64,000 nt of DNA from VXNE01 sp965208745. GTDB lineage: Bacteria; Pseudomonadota; Gammaproteobacteria; Pseudomonadales; Azotimanducaceae. The notes under the pieces are model-generated. The model saw only the letters and a program-made list of their open reading frames with translations, was not told the origin of the DNA and ran no database searches. The stretch lies in the NCBI GenBank assembly GCA_965208745.1, contig CBDBPN010000003.1:1516120-1580119 (forward strand). Reading direction: 5' to 3'. Shown here piece by piece: positions 51,890-60,456 of the stretch (position 1 is the stretch's first letter; the number at the start of each line of letters is the position of its first letter). Made by a program: the position numbers and the translations under genes.

Positions 51890-54388
51890 CTAGAAGCTCC
51901 AGCGCGCTTTCGCACCGATGAAGCGGCCGGCGGCTTCACGGACCATTTCAGCGTTGGAGCGCCACGACAAGGTGTTCACGGAGGACCTGGACATCGACCA
52001 GCGCTCATCCGTGGCGTTGCGCACGAACAGCGAAACCTCGTAGCGCTCATCCTTGCCCCGGATGCCCCAGGACAGGTCGAGCGTTTCAAATGAGCCCTGC
52101 ACCTGATAAGGGTCGTGGGTGTACTCCAGCGGGGTGTCGTCCTGCCACGCGTAGCTGATGTCTCCAAACGTGTCAAACGGCATGTCCGGCAGATGGATGT
52201 CAAATCTGGCGGCCAGCCGGTAGGACAGTTCCGGCGTGTGCGGCGCCTGCTTGCCGCTGACGTCCTGCTCCACCGCGATCAGGATGCCGGCATCGTTGAA
52301 CACCGGAACATTGCAGCCCGTGTCTGGCGTCTGGCCGTCGTAGCACAGGTGCAGGAAGTCCGTGATTTCCGCATCCACATAAGAGAGGCCGGCCACCAGG
52401 AGCAGCCAGTGGGTCGCCGCAAGCTGCACGTCCAGTTCAAGCCCTTGGGTATCGAGGCCACCCACGTTTTCCAACTGGGCGAGCGGCGTGCCCGCAATCA
52501 AGGTGCCCTGCTGGGAGTCCTCCACTTCCTGGAAAAAGACCGCCGCATTCACCGACAGGCGGTTACCCAGAAACCGACCCTTGAGGCCCGCCTCAAAGGA
52601 ATTCGTCGTTTCGGGCTCGGTCTCGATGAGTTCCGGGCTAGTGCCGGTTGGCGTGGTGTTCAGAGCCACCCCCTTGAAGCCCGTGGTGTAGCTCGCATAG
52701 ACGCTGGTTTGTTCCGTGAGCAGGTAGCTAATCCCTATCCTGCCCGTGACCTCGTCGTCTTCGCGATCGCCTTGGACAGTAATAGCTGCCGTCTCCGGCG
52801 AGTCGAACCAACCCTCAAAGAGGGCATCCAGCCGCGCGAAATCCGCTATCGGATCGCCGGAGCCCACGAACGATTGGTTAAAGGGGAAGAAAAAGCCAAA
52901 AGCCTGATCCCAAATGCCGTGCCGGTAATCCACCTCTTCGTTGGTGTAGCGCAGGCCACCAAAAATCTGCACCCGTTCGGTAGCGTTGTAGGTGGCGTCC
53001 GCAAAAGCCGCCCAGGTGCTGAATTCGGCATCCGTCAGCCAACCGGCGCCCAGCGTCCCGATGATCGAGAAATCACCGAACGGGGTGGGGGTTCTCAGTT
53101 CCATTGGCGTAAACGTATTCCACTCGTCGTCGAACTTGGAGTAATACACGCCGGCAACATAGTCCACGTTTCCGGAAGACCCCGTCAGGCGAAGCTCCTG
53201 GGTGAAGGTGTCCTGCTCTCTTTGATGGGGCGCTTTCTCAAAGGGCCTGGTGCTGGAGGGCAACGAAAACAAGCTGGTGCCGGTGAGTGGATTCAAAAGC
53301 AGGCCATCAGGCCGCTGATCCAGAGCGTAATGGCTCTCCAATTCAAACCGCCGCATTGACGTGATCGACATCACGGAGAGCCGATCGTCGACATCCCACG
53401 TGATCCGCGCCGACGTTCCGCTTGACTCCGTGGCGGTCCATCCCGTGTTCCGCTGCTGAGCGACGGAGTCCAGGTCCGGATTGGCGGCAAGGCGCAGTTC
53501 ATCCAGTTGAGTGATACCCGGGTAATTCTGCATGCCGAAATTGGTGAGGGTCTGCCCGTTCGCCGTAAAGTCGAAACCGGGATAGTACTGGCGCAACACC
53601 TCGATCGAACCGCCCATCCTGGCGATCTCGCTGTCGGCGTAGTCCGCCTTCAACAGGATGGAAACCGTTGGACCCGCGTCGATTTCCAACGCGCCGGCAA
53701 TGCCGTTGCGCTCTTCCTGGCCGTATCCGGGGTGGGTGCTGTTGGGCGCAATATTCTCCGTGTGTTCGCCGTAGTCCTTGTATAGGGCATTCAAACGCCC
53801 ACGAACGCTGTCGGACAGGGGACCGGTCACCATCGCTCGATGGACCCAACCGCCATCGACGTCATTCTCGTCGTAGGTGGTTTCGAAGTAGCCGCCCAGC
53901 TCATCGTCCGGCGTCTGGGTCGCAACGTTCAAGGCGCCGCCGGTGGCGTTGATGCCGAAGAGGGTGCCCTGGGGTCCGCGCAGAACCTCCACGCGCTGAA
54001 TGTCCGACAAGTCAATGATCGACTGGCCCGCCCTTGCCAAGGGAACGTCATCGACCACGACGATCACGCTGGGCTGCAGGCTGCCGCTGAAGCTCGACGC
54101 GGTTATCCCGCGAATCGCGAACGACGATGCGCTTTCAACGAAGCCGTGGCGAAACGTGAGCGACGGCGTCACCCGGGCCAGATCCCTGGTGTTTGTCACC
54201 AAGGCGCGGTCAAGGCTCTCCTCGGTAAGCACCGAAACGGATATCGGCACTTCCTCAAGGGTTTGTTCGCGTTTTTGGGCGGTTACCAGAATCTCTTCGA
54301 GTTCTCCTTGAGCATGCGACTCAGGGATGGCCACAAAGATGCCGACGGCAGCCAGCAACGCGAAATTCAAGAAAGTAGGTTTCATCAC
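51890..54388 (-). CDS. TonB-dependent receptor
   Basis: The product is 832 residues with signal peptide (FALLAAVGIFVAIPESHAQ), TonB-box-like LEEILVTAQKREQTLEEVP, plug with VEVLRGPQGTLFGINATGG and the VIVVVDDVPLARAG insert, and a barrel with many alternating aromatic strands ending RFIGAKARWSF with terminal Phe. There is no STN domain. It is monocistronic, with a terminator-like hairpin downstream. It lies at the right end of the catabolic block and probably imports the substrate degraded by it. Confidence 0.92.
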   Translation of the reverse strand: MMKPTFLNFALLAAVGIFVAIPESHAQGELEEILVTAQKREQTLEEVPISVSVLTEESLDRALVTNTRDLARVTPSLTFRHGFVESASSFAIRGITASSFSGSLQPSVIVVVDDVPLARAGQSIIDLSDIQRVEVLRGPQGTLFGINATGGALNVATQTPDDELGGYFETTYDENDVDGGWVHRAMVTGPLSDSVRGRLNALYKDYGEHTENIAPNSTHPGYGQEERNGIAGALEIDAGPTVSILLKADYADSEIARMGGSIEVLRQYYPGFDFTANGQTLTNFGMQNYPGITQLDELRLAANPDLDSVAQQRNTGWTATESSGTSARITWDVDDRLSVMSITSMRRFELESHYALDQRPDGLLLNPLTGTSLFSLPSSTRPFEKAPHQREQDTFTQELRLTGSSGNVDYVAGVYYSKFDDEWNTFTPMELRTPTPFGDFSIIGTLGAGWLTDAEFSTWAAFADATYNATERVQIFGGLRYTNEEVDYRHGIWDQAFGFFFPFNQSFVGSGDPIADFARLDALFEGWFDSPETAAITVQGDREDDEVTGRIGISYLLTEQTSVYASYTTGFKGVALNTTPTGTSPELIETEPETTNSFEAGLKGRFLGNRLSVNAAVFFQEVEDSQQGTLIAGTPLAQLENVGGLDTQGLELDVQLAATHWLLLVAGLSYVDAEITDFLHLCYDGQTPDTGCNVPVFNDAGILIAVEQDVSGKQAPHTPELSYRLAARFDIHLPDMPFDTFGDISYAWQDDTPLEYTHDPYQVQGSFETLDLSWGIRGKDERYEVSLFVRNATDERWSMSRSSVNTLSWRSNAEMVREAAGRFIGAKARWSF

Positions 54389-54429
54389 TTGCTCTCCCCA
54401 CCTCGTGACGACACTGCGCAGCCAGTCTA

Positions 54430-55125
54430 CGCCTCAGTTGCCGGAAAGGAAACTGAGTGCACGGCGGAGGAGCTGTCGCGGGAGTTCGAGCGCTCGGCGC
54501 GGGCGATCCGCAACTGCGTGCGGCAGGCGGACGTTGACGAGGGTCGCCGGCCGGACGGTCTGACGACGGTGGAGCGGGACGAGCTGCGGCGTCTGCGGCG
54601 GGAGACCTGCGGTTGCGCGAGGAGCGCGAGATTCCAAAAAAGCCGTGGCCTGATTCGCGCGGGAGACCGACACGGTGCCGGGGAGATTGTCGCGCTCGCG
54701 AAGGCGAACCAGACCGACCGCCGGGTGGCGACGATGTGTCGGGGGCTGGGGGTCTCGAGCAGCGGTTGCTACGGTTGGCTGCGGCGCGGCACGTCGGCGC
54801 GCGCCCGTCGCGACGGCGAGCGTGTCGCCAGGAAGCGCGTGGCGCGGCTGATGCGCGCGCACGGCCTGCGCGGCGTGTCACGGCGCAAGTGGACGCGCAC
54901 GACGCTGCGCGACGGCGCCGAGACGGCGGCGCGGCCGAACGTGCTGTGGGCGGCGGATGCGACGTACATCCCGAGCTGGGAAGGGTTCCTGTTCCCGGCG
55001 GTGGTGGTCGATGTCTACTTGCGCCCCGTGGTGGGCTGGTCGATGGGCGCGCGGCTGGTGACGGCGCCGATGCTGGATGCCCTGGACATGGCGCTCGGCC
55101 AGCGCTGCCGGGAGCCGGGGTGACG
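54430..55125 (+). pseudogene. IS3-type element remnant (OrfA tail and OrfB)
   Basis: The frame first reads the end of an OrfA (ELSREFERSARAIRNCVRQA, LTTVERDELRRLRRE), then an OrfB: RVATMCRGLGVSSSGCYGW, AHGLRGVSRRKWTR, VLWAADATYIPSWEGFLFPA and the first catalytic Asp region. The gene ends at 55123 with REPG before the second Asp and Glu, so it is inactive. It is closely similar to the remnant at 40560-41345 but points the other way. It lies just upstream of the receptor gene's start. Confidence 0.85.
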
Positions 55126-55135
55126 CCGTCGATGG

Positions 55136-55450
55136 GCTCGGAGTGTCACGCTGCAATACGCGATGCGCGACCGCCTCAAGCGGCTGGGCTTCACGCGTAT
55201 CGAGACGATCGACGAAGACCCGCCGTTCCGCTTCCGGCAGTGCGCAGCGCGCCGGCTTCGACCGCATGGTCGCGCAGGTCTTTCTCGGCAAGGTCGGAGC
55301 GGTGGCCCCGTGGGAGGTGTCGCGGTTCGCACGCAACAGCCGGGACTGGCAGCAACTGATCGAGATGTGCCGGGTGGTCGACGCCGTTCTCGTCGACCAG
55401 GAGGCGGTGTACGCTCCGCGCCGGGGCAGCTGGCAACCGCAGTGGCCGCG
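55136..55450 (+). pseudogene. Serine recombinase fragment
   Basis: Two plus-strand frames read pieces of a resolvase/invertase-type catalytic domain: DRLKRLGFTRIETIDEDPPF, then after a shift AGFDRMVAQVFLGKVGAVAP, EVSRFARNSRDWQQLIEMCR and DAVLVDQEAVYAPR. The catalytic Ser region and the DNA-binding half are missing. It is the remnant of a phage- or transposon-type serine recombinase, next to the IS3 remnant. Confidence 0.7.
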
Positions 55451-55642
55451 CTGCCGACATCGAGCAGCGACGCAAGCCGGCAGCCCCATGCCCGGATGCG
55501 CTCCCCCGCCCCGCCGGTGGCGGCAAGGAGCTCCGCGCCCCCGTAGTGCCGGCCCCCGGTGGTCAGCGCAATCCGGCCCACACCCGCCTCGGCGCCATCT
55601 GCGGCAGCATGGCGACGTTCATGAGCCGCGCCGCTGAGAATG

Positions 55643-55948
55643 CTAGTCGGAGGACGGCAGCTTTTTGGCTTGCTTGACCGTCAGCGGCGCACCGGCTGCA
55701 GCCAACGACCCCTCGCCAGGCTTTAAGCAGAGCACTTCAAGCGATTGGTCCTCGTTGACGTAACGCTTGCCCACTTGGCAACCGTTCATCTCCGCCGCCA
55801 CCGCCTCCGCGCCATCGGTGAATTCGTCCAGACCCAACATCGGCGCGCCGCCACAGGTGAGGCTCGCTTGGCCCGCACCCTTGACGATCATCACTTCGGC
55901 GGCGCATACGCCGCTCTTCAACCTGAGCCCCGGTTTCAACGCTGTCAT
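55643..55948 (-). CDS. Small conserved protein of unknown function
   Basis: The product is 101 residues from the ATG at 55948 (a longer frame to 56020 is unlikely). It reads TALKPGLRLKSGVCAAEVMI and VKGAGQASLTCGGAPMLGLD, with two to three Cys and a Gly-rich loop, closing with LEVLCLKPGEGSLA. I recall similar short proteins next to acyl-CoA or SDR genes, but their role is not known to me. It lies 82 bases downstream of the metallo-hydrolase gene and in the same direction. Confidence 0.6.
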   Translation of the reverse strand: MTALKPGLRLKSGVCAAEVMIVKGAGQASLTCGGAPMLGLDEFTDGAEAVAAEMNGCQVGKRYVNEDQSLEVLCLKPGEGSLAAAGAPLTVKQAKKLPSSD

Positions 55949-56030
55949 GAATGGGTTTCCCCAGTGTTCCCGAACGCCAGAGATTAACCCATTTGCCCAG
56001 CGATTCGGCACATCCAGCATCTCTCACCGG

Positions 56031-57296
56031 TCACTCCGCGTTGTCGATGACCTCCTGTGCTTGTTGGATCTGCGTTTCCAACCAACCGGATTCATCGAAA
56101 TTGCGTCCGCGGGAGCGTTCGATGAGCTGATTCAAAGCGGCGATCTGCGCCTTTCTGACTGCTCGATTGCCGGGGTCGTTCGCCAACGCGATCTCGATGA
56201 AGTGCATGGCCTTGACCGGATCATTGGCATCAAGGTGCCTGGCGGCCGCCGCAACCAGGGCATCCACGCCACCGGCCAGCTCCGCCAGCTCGGGCCAGAT
56301 ACTGCTGGCGGGCGTGCCGTACAGTTCGGTGGTGCGCTCGTGCCTGAACCACCCGGCATACTCTTCATAGACAGCCCTGACGGTCCAGGATGGGGGACTG
56401 CGGCCGGGTTCCATCGCCAGAGCCTCCGGCAGCCGAATGCTGCCCATCAGGTGGGACAGGCTCTGCTGGGCGTTCATGCCTTTCACCGTTTCGTCGTGAA
56501 TGTGCTTCACGGCCTCACGTAGCTTCGTGAAGTAGGCCAGAACCCGGTCCTCGCCCTCGATGGGGTCGTCGTGCCCCGTGACCAGGAGCGCCGGACCCAG
56601 TTCGATGATGCGTTCCATGTCGCGGATGAATTGCGCCACGCTGCGCTGCCGGTCGCCCCGCAGGGTGTAGAAGTTGGGCAGTGCCCCGTGGATGGCGCCC
56701 GTCAAGTTGCCGGTGAAGAGCACTTTCTCTTGCGGCAGCCAGACGACAACGCCATCCAGGGCTTCGCCGCTGTCCATGGCGATCAACTCAAACCGGCGCC
56801 CGCCCACCGCAAAGGCCAGGCTGTCGTCAAACAGCACCGGCTCGAAAGCCACTTGCGCGGGCGGCAGGGGCAAGTCGTCCGGATTGGGGGTCTGCACCAG
56901 GCTCGGGATGACGTTCATCATGCGCGGGCCGAAGAACGGCAGGAGCATCTCGAAGGCCTGCTTCAACTCCGGAAACCTCCGTTGGGCGATGGTTTCGCTG
57001 CCCTGGTCGGCAAAAGCGGCCCAGCCCCCGATGTGATCCGAATGATGTTGGGTGAAGATTATCTTCCTGACGTTGAGCGGGCGCCCCAGCAGCTCCTCGT
57101 AACGCTGGCGGTGCCTCGCGCCCTGGTTGGCCATGCCGGTGTTGATGACCACATCGCCCGCGTCGCTCGTGACCAGGTAGCTGTTGGAGGTGCCCTTGGA
57201 CATCAGCGCAAAGCCATTGAGGCGCATCGCGCCCTGCTCGGGATGCCATGCGGTGGCATCAACCAGGTGATGTTGGGAGCTGTGGTGCTTGGCCAT
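56031..57296 (-). CDS. Metallo-beta-lactamase-fold hydrolase, alkyl-sulfatase-like
   Basis: The product is 421 residues from the ATG at 57296 preceded by GAGGAAACC; the frame is open upstream to 57428 and includes a signal-like stretch (LCIGLLLAAPVFA), so an exported form is possible. The metal-binding motif is FTQHHSDHIGGWAAF, with a further ligand in LLVTGHDDPIEG. A helical domain at the end (YGTPASSIWPELAELAGG; AMHFIEIALANDPGNRAVRK) resembles the dimerisation region of alkyl-sulfatase-type enzymes. A sulfate-ester substrate would fit the sulfotransferase nearby, but this is inference. It follows the VOC gene on the same strand. Confidence 0.83.
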   Translation of the reverse strand: MAKHHSSQHHLVDATAWHPEQGAMRLNGFALMSKGTSNSYLVTSDAGDVVINTGMANQGARHRQRYEELLGRPLNVRKIIFTQHHSDHIGGWAAFADQGSETIAQRRFPELKQAFEMLLPFFGPRMMNVIPSLVQTPNPDDLPLPPAQVAFEPVLFDDSLAFAVGGRRFELIAMDSGEALDGVVVWLPQEKVLFTGNLTGAIHGALPNFYTLRGDRQRSVAQFIRDMERIIELGPALLVTGHDDPIEGEDRVLAYFTKLREAVKHIHDETVKGMNAQQSLSHLMGSIRLPEALAMEPGRSPPSWTVRAVYEEYAGWFRHERTTELYGTPASSIWPELAELAGGVDALVAAAARHLDANDPVKAMHFIEIALANDPGNRAVRKAQIAALNQLIERSRGRNFDESGWLETQIQQAQEVIDNAE

Positions 57297-57464
57297 GGTT
57301 TCCTCGGTTTCCGTGGTCTTGTGGCTGGAGAGTCTCGCTTGCCCGTCAACGGCGGCAAAGACCGGGGCAGCCAACAGCAGGCCGATGCACAACCCGTTTG
57401 GCGATGGGGGCCGCTTCATGCCGAGCAACCCGAACCCGTTGGAAACCAGCCCCTCAAGCCGCCG

Positions 57465-57962
57465 TCAGAATCGCGGTATCGATTTTTCCAGCTCGGCGGC
57501 CTGCCGGGCGCTGAACCAGACGTGTTCGATGTAGTGCCCAAGGCGGGGGCGCTCATCGGTGAAGGCAAAGCGTATGTCGTCGCCCACCGCGCCTTCGAGC
57601 ACCACGGGGTGAGCCGCGTCGAATTGCTGCCGATGCCGGTTCCACGCATCGAGGTTTCCGGCAATCATGACGCCCACATGATGGAAGGAGACCAGCGCCC
57701 GCGACTCGTCCAGAACATCGGTGTAGAGGTCGACATCGCCCCCCACCGGCTGAATCAACTCAATCTGAATGTCGCCGGCATAGGCCAGCCCAACGATCAG
57801 TTCGTTGACGCTGCCCTTCGGTATGATCGCTTCCGTGCGGGCTTCAAAACAGAAAAAGTCAGTGACTCCGTAATGGCGCCTGAACGCCGACCTCGCCGCC
57901 TCGATGTCTCGAGTGACGTAGCCCAGTTGGTTGAGCCCCGTATAGGCGGTTGGAAGAATCAT
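57465..57962 (-). CDS. VOC family protein
   Basis: The product is 165 residues from the ATG at 57962 (the open frame further upstream belongs to the SDR shadow). GLNQLGYVTRDIEAARSAF opens the first module; VSFHHVGVMIAGNLDAWN the second, with a His; LGHYIEHVWFS supplies the C-terminal metal-type ligands. Role: dioxygenase- or lyase-type, substrate unknown. It lies 20 bases after the SDR gene, so both are in one transcript with the metallo-hydrolase. Confidence 0.82.
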   Translation of the reverse strand: MILPTAYTGLNQLGYVTRDIEAARSAFRRHYGVTDFFCFEARTEAIIPKGSVNELIVGLAYAGDIQIELIQPVGGDVDLYTDVLDESRALVSFHHVGVMIAGNLDAWNRHRQQFDAAHPVVLEGAVGDDIRFAFTDERPRLGHYIEHVWFSARQAAELEKSIPRF

Positions 57963-57982
57963 GCCGTCCCCCTTGGGTTGGG

Positions 57983-58774
57983 TTAAAGGGCGTTGAGGCA
58001 TCCGCCGTCCACAACGATGATGTCGCCCGTGTGAAATGATGACGCATCGCTGGCCAAGTACGCGGCGACGCCCTCGAAGTCCTCGGGGTAGCCAACGCGT
58101 GGAATCGGCGTGCGGCTGGCGAACATCTCGTCCACCGCCTTGACCATCTCCTCGTCCATGTCCCGGGCGATGTCGGTCTTGATGTAACCCGGCGCAATCA
58201 TGTTCACGCGAATGCCGTATTGACCCAAATCGACCGCCATGCTCTTCATCATTGCGGCGAGCGCGCCCTTGGCGGCGCCATAGTGCGCCATGCCCCGGGA
58301 GCCGGTGAACACCGCGAGGCTGCCGCACACCACCAGCGAGCCGCCTTCATCGCCGTTGTTGGCACGTTCCACCATGTGTCTGGCGGCCTCCCGGAGCGTG
58401 TAGAAGCCGCCGTGCTGGTTGATGTTCAACAGATGGTGGTAGGTGTCGGAATCCAACTCGAGCACCGACGGCACCGGCGTGGCGATGCCGGCGTTGGCAA
58501 TGACGCAATCGAGGCGGCCGAACTCTTCGATGGCGTCCCGAATGCCGGCGGCAACAGCCGCTTCATCTTCGACACCGACCTGAGCGGACATGACCCGGAT
58601 GCCGTGCTGCGCAAGTTCCTTTTCGGCGGCGGCATTCTTGTCCGCGCTGCGGCCCCAGATCACGACATCCGCGCCGGACTTGGCAATGCCCCGCGCAAAC
58701 CCCAGGCCAAGCCCGCTGTTGCCGCCGGTGATCAACGCGACCTTGCCAGTGAGATCCAGTAGGTTTTGCGGCAT
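57983..58774 (-). CDS. Short-chain dehydrogenase/reductase
   Basis: The product is 263 residues. KVALITGGNSGLGLGFARGI (cofactor), VIANAGIATPVP, LVVCGSLAVFTG with Ser, AHYGAAKGALAAMMKS with Tyr and Lys, and TGDIIVVDGGCLNAL at the end. The C-terminus ends in the 20-base gap before the VOC gene. Sits between the sulfotransferase and VOC genes, all on the minus strand. Confidence 0.93.
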   Translation of the reverse strand: MPQNLLDLTGKVALITGGNSGLGLGFARGIAKSGADVVIWGRSADKNAAAEKELAQHGIRVMSAQVGVEDEAAVAAGIRDAIEEFGRLDCVIANAGIATPVPSVLELDSDTYHHLLNINQHGGFYTLREAARHMVERANNGDEGGSLVVCGSLAVFTGSRGMAHYGAAKGALAAMMKSMAVDLGQYGIRVNMIAPGYIKTDIARDMDEEMVKAVDEMFASRTPIPRVGYPEDFEGVAAYLASDASSFHTGDIIVVDGGCLNAL

Positions 58775-58887
58775 CAGACTGCCCTCACGCTAGTTGGCCC
58801 TGCCTGGTGATGCTACACGGTTTTGCGCCCGTTGGTTCGTCAATCCGCGCCGGCGCGCCCGATTTCGGCCTGGCAGGGTCCATGCCG

Positions 58888-60024
58888 CTAACCTTCGGGC
58901 TCGATGTCGAAGTGGGCAAGGTAGTCGGCGTAGTAGGGCTCCAGCGTTTTCTTGGAGAGTCCAAACTGCTCCAGCGTGTACTTGTGGCTGCCGAACTTGC
59001 CTTGGGGGTTCTCCTCAAGCCAGGCTCGCATGCCCGCCTCGGCCTCCGGCGTGAAGTCATCCCCGAGGTAGTCGTAAACCCGGCGCATTTCCTCAATGGG
59101 GTTGGCGGTCAAGTTCGCATAGGACACGTCGCCTATCCGATCCTCCCCGAGTTCATCCTTCACCGCCATTGGGCGGCGGACATGCTCGGCCAACTGGCCG
59201 GGGTAGTTGCTCGCCAGAAACTCGATGTCCGGCGCTCCCATATAGACGTTGTGGGCGTTGCTGATCAGGCTGCAGAGGGAGCCGGTCACCTTGTAGGGGT
59301 CGCGGTGGGTCCACAGAATGCGCGCATCGGGGTAGGTTTCGAGCAGCCAGCGTATGTGTAAGGCGTGCGACGGCATTTTCAGGTTCCAGGAAGCCGCCTC
59401 GCCGTTTTGCAGCACCTGGAGAAATCGCTTGTGGTATTCGTAGGCCGATGTCATGTCGCACTCCAGCATGAAGCGGGAGTAGTTGGGCATGGAGACGTGG
59501 CTTTCCCAATAGGTCGATTTGAATTCCTGCGCCTGGGCAAACACGCACTCCGTCGCGCCATCCGCCGGCTCGTAGTGGAGGTCCTTGCGGGACGTGTCAA
59601 CCGATTGCGCATCCGCCTCCTTCATCGCCAGGCAGCGGGGGTCGTCGTAGAGGTGTTCGGGGGCGGCGGGAGGCACCGGGTTGGATAGCTGCCACCTGAG
59701 GATGCTGCGCCGGGCGGGGTCGGCCGCCAGCAGATAGCTCAGGAGCGTAGTGCCGGAGCGGGGCATGCCCAGGACGACCACCGGCTTCTCGATCGGCACC
59801 TCCAACAGTTCGGGGTGCTGCCGCACATAGCCGTCAACCTGAAGTCTTGATGCCAGATAGCCAATGATCTCCTCCTCAAGAATGGCCAGCCCCTGCTCGG
59901 TGACCTTGCTCGATGCGCTGATGTCCTTCAGCAGCACGGCCAGCCCCTCGCGAAAGCTCTCATTGGGAATAGGTTCGACCTGCGCGCGTCCATACGCGGT
60001 CTTGATCAGTTGATCCATGTTCAT
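58888..60024 (-). CDS. PAPS-dependent sulfotransferase family protein
   Basis: The product is 378 residues from the ATG at 60024 (MNMDQLIKTAYGRAQ). The 5'-phosphosulfate-binding loop is VVVLGMPRSGTTLLSYLLAA and the 3'-phosphate-binding part is ILWTHRDPYKVTGSLCSLIS, both typical of the sulfotransferase superfamily; LKMPSHALHIRWLLETYP precedes it. Sulfation of a small molecule or lipid alcohol is likely. The window also has CysD and CysNC to make PAPS. The 113-base gap to the SDR downstream leaves co-transcription open. Bacterial sulfotransferases with this long N-terminal helix region are often called sulfotransferase-3-like. Confidence 0.9.
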   Translation of the reverse strand: MNMDQLIKTAYGRAQVEPIPNESFREGLAVLLKDISASSKVTEQGLAILEEEIIGYLASRLQVDGYVRQHPELLEVPIEKPVVVLGMPRSGTTLLSYLLAADPARRSILRWQLSNPVPPAAPEHLYDDPRCLAMKEADAQSVDTSRKDLHYEPADGATECVFAQAQEFKSTYWESHVSMPNYSRFMLECDMTSAYEYHKRFLQVLQNGEAASWNLKMPSHALHIRWLLETYPDARILWTHRDPYKVTGSLCSLISNAHNVYMGAPDIEFLASNYPGQLAEHVRRPMAVKDELGEDRIGDVSYANLTANPIEEMRRVYDYLGDDFTPEAEAGMRAWLEENPQGKFGSHKYTLEQFGLSKKTLEPYYADYLAHFDIEPEG

Positions 60025-60456
60025 GGTGTGCTCCCGAAGCCCAAACGCCAGTGGTGATTTACGACTATAGTTTGACGCGTTGCAAATGTCAGTCCTGTTG
60101 TGGGGCGCCTGATCCCCGATAAAGGTCGGGGTGATTGGTGGACGAGGCCTCCAAAGGGCACAAGGGGGCAAGCTCCCAACGCGTTGCCTGTGCGAGCCTT
60201 GAGGCAAGCATCCAAAACACCGCCCAAACGCCACAAGGGCAGGCGCACAACCGCATCACATGCAAAGAGCATTCCGCCGCTCCTCAACTACTTTCGTCCA
60301 AGCAGCCACCTTGCCGAACCGGATCGGGGGCGTCGGGAGCGGGGACTGAGTAGCGGATTCCAAGGGCGACCGCTTTGGACCGCAGCTCGGGCGGTCGCAG
60401 CCCCATTTGGCCGGGTGCCTTCGACCCCCCCGCGGATGCCCCGGGGCCGCCCCGGC
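60025..60456. other. 432-base intergenic region, no gene seen
   Basis: Open frames here are short and lack coding character. An 8-base-pair inverted repeat (GCGACCGC / GCGGTCGC) lies near 60370-60400 and may belong to the end of the giant gene's transcript. Confidence 0.5.
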
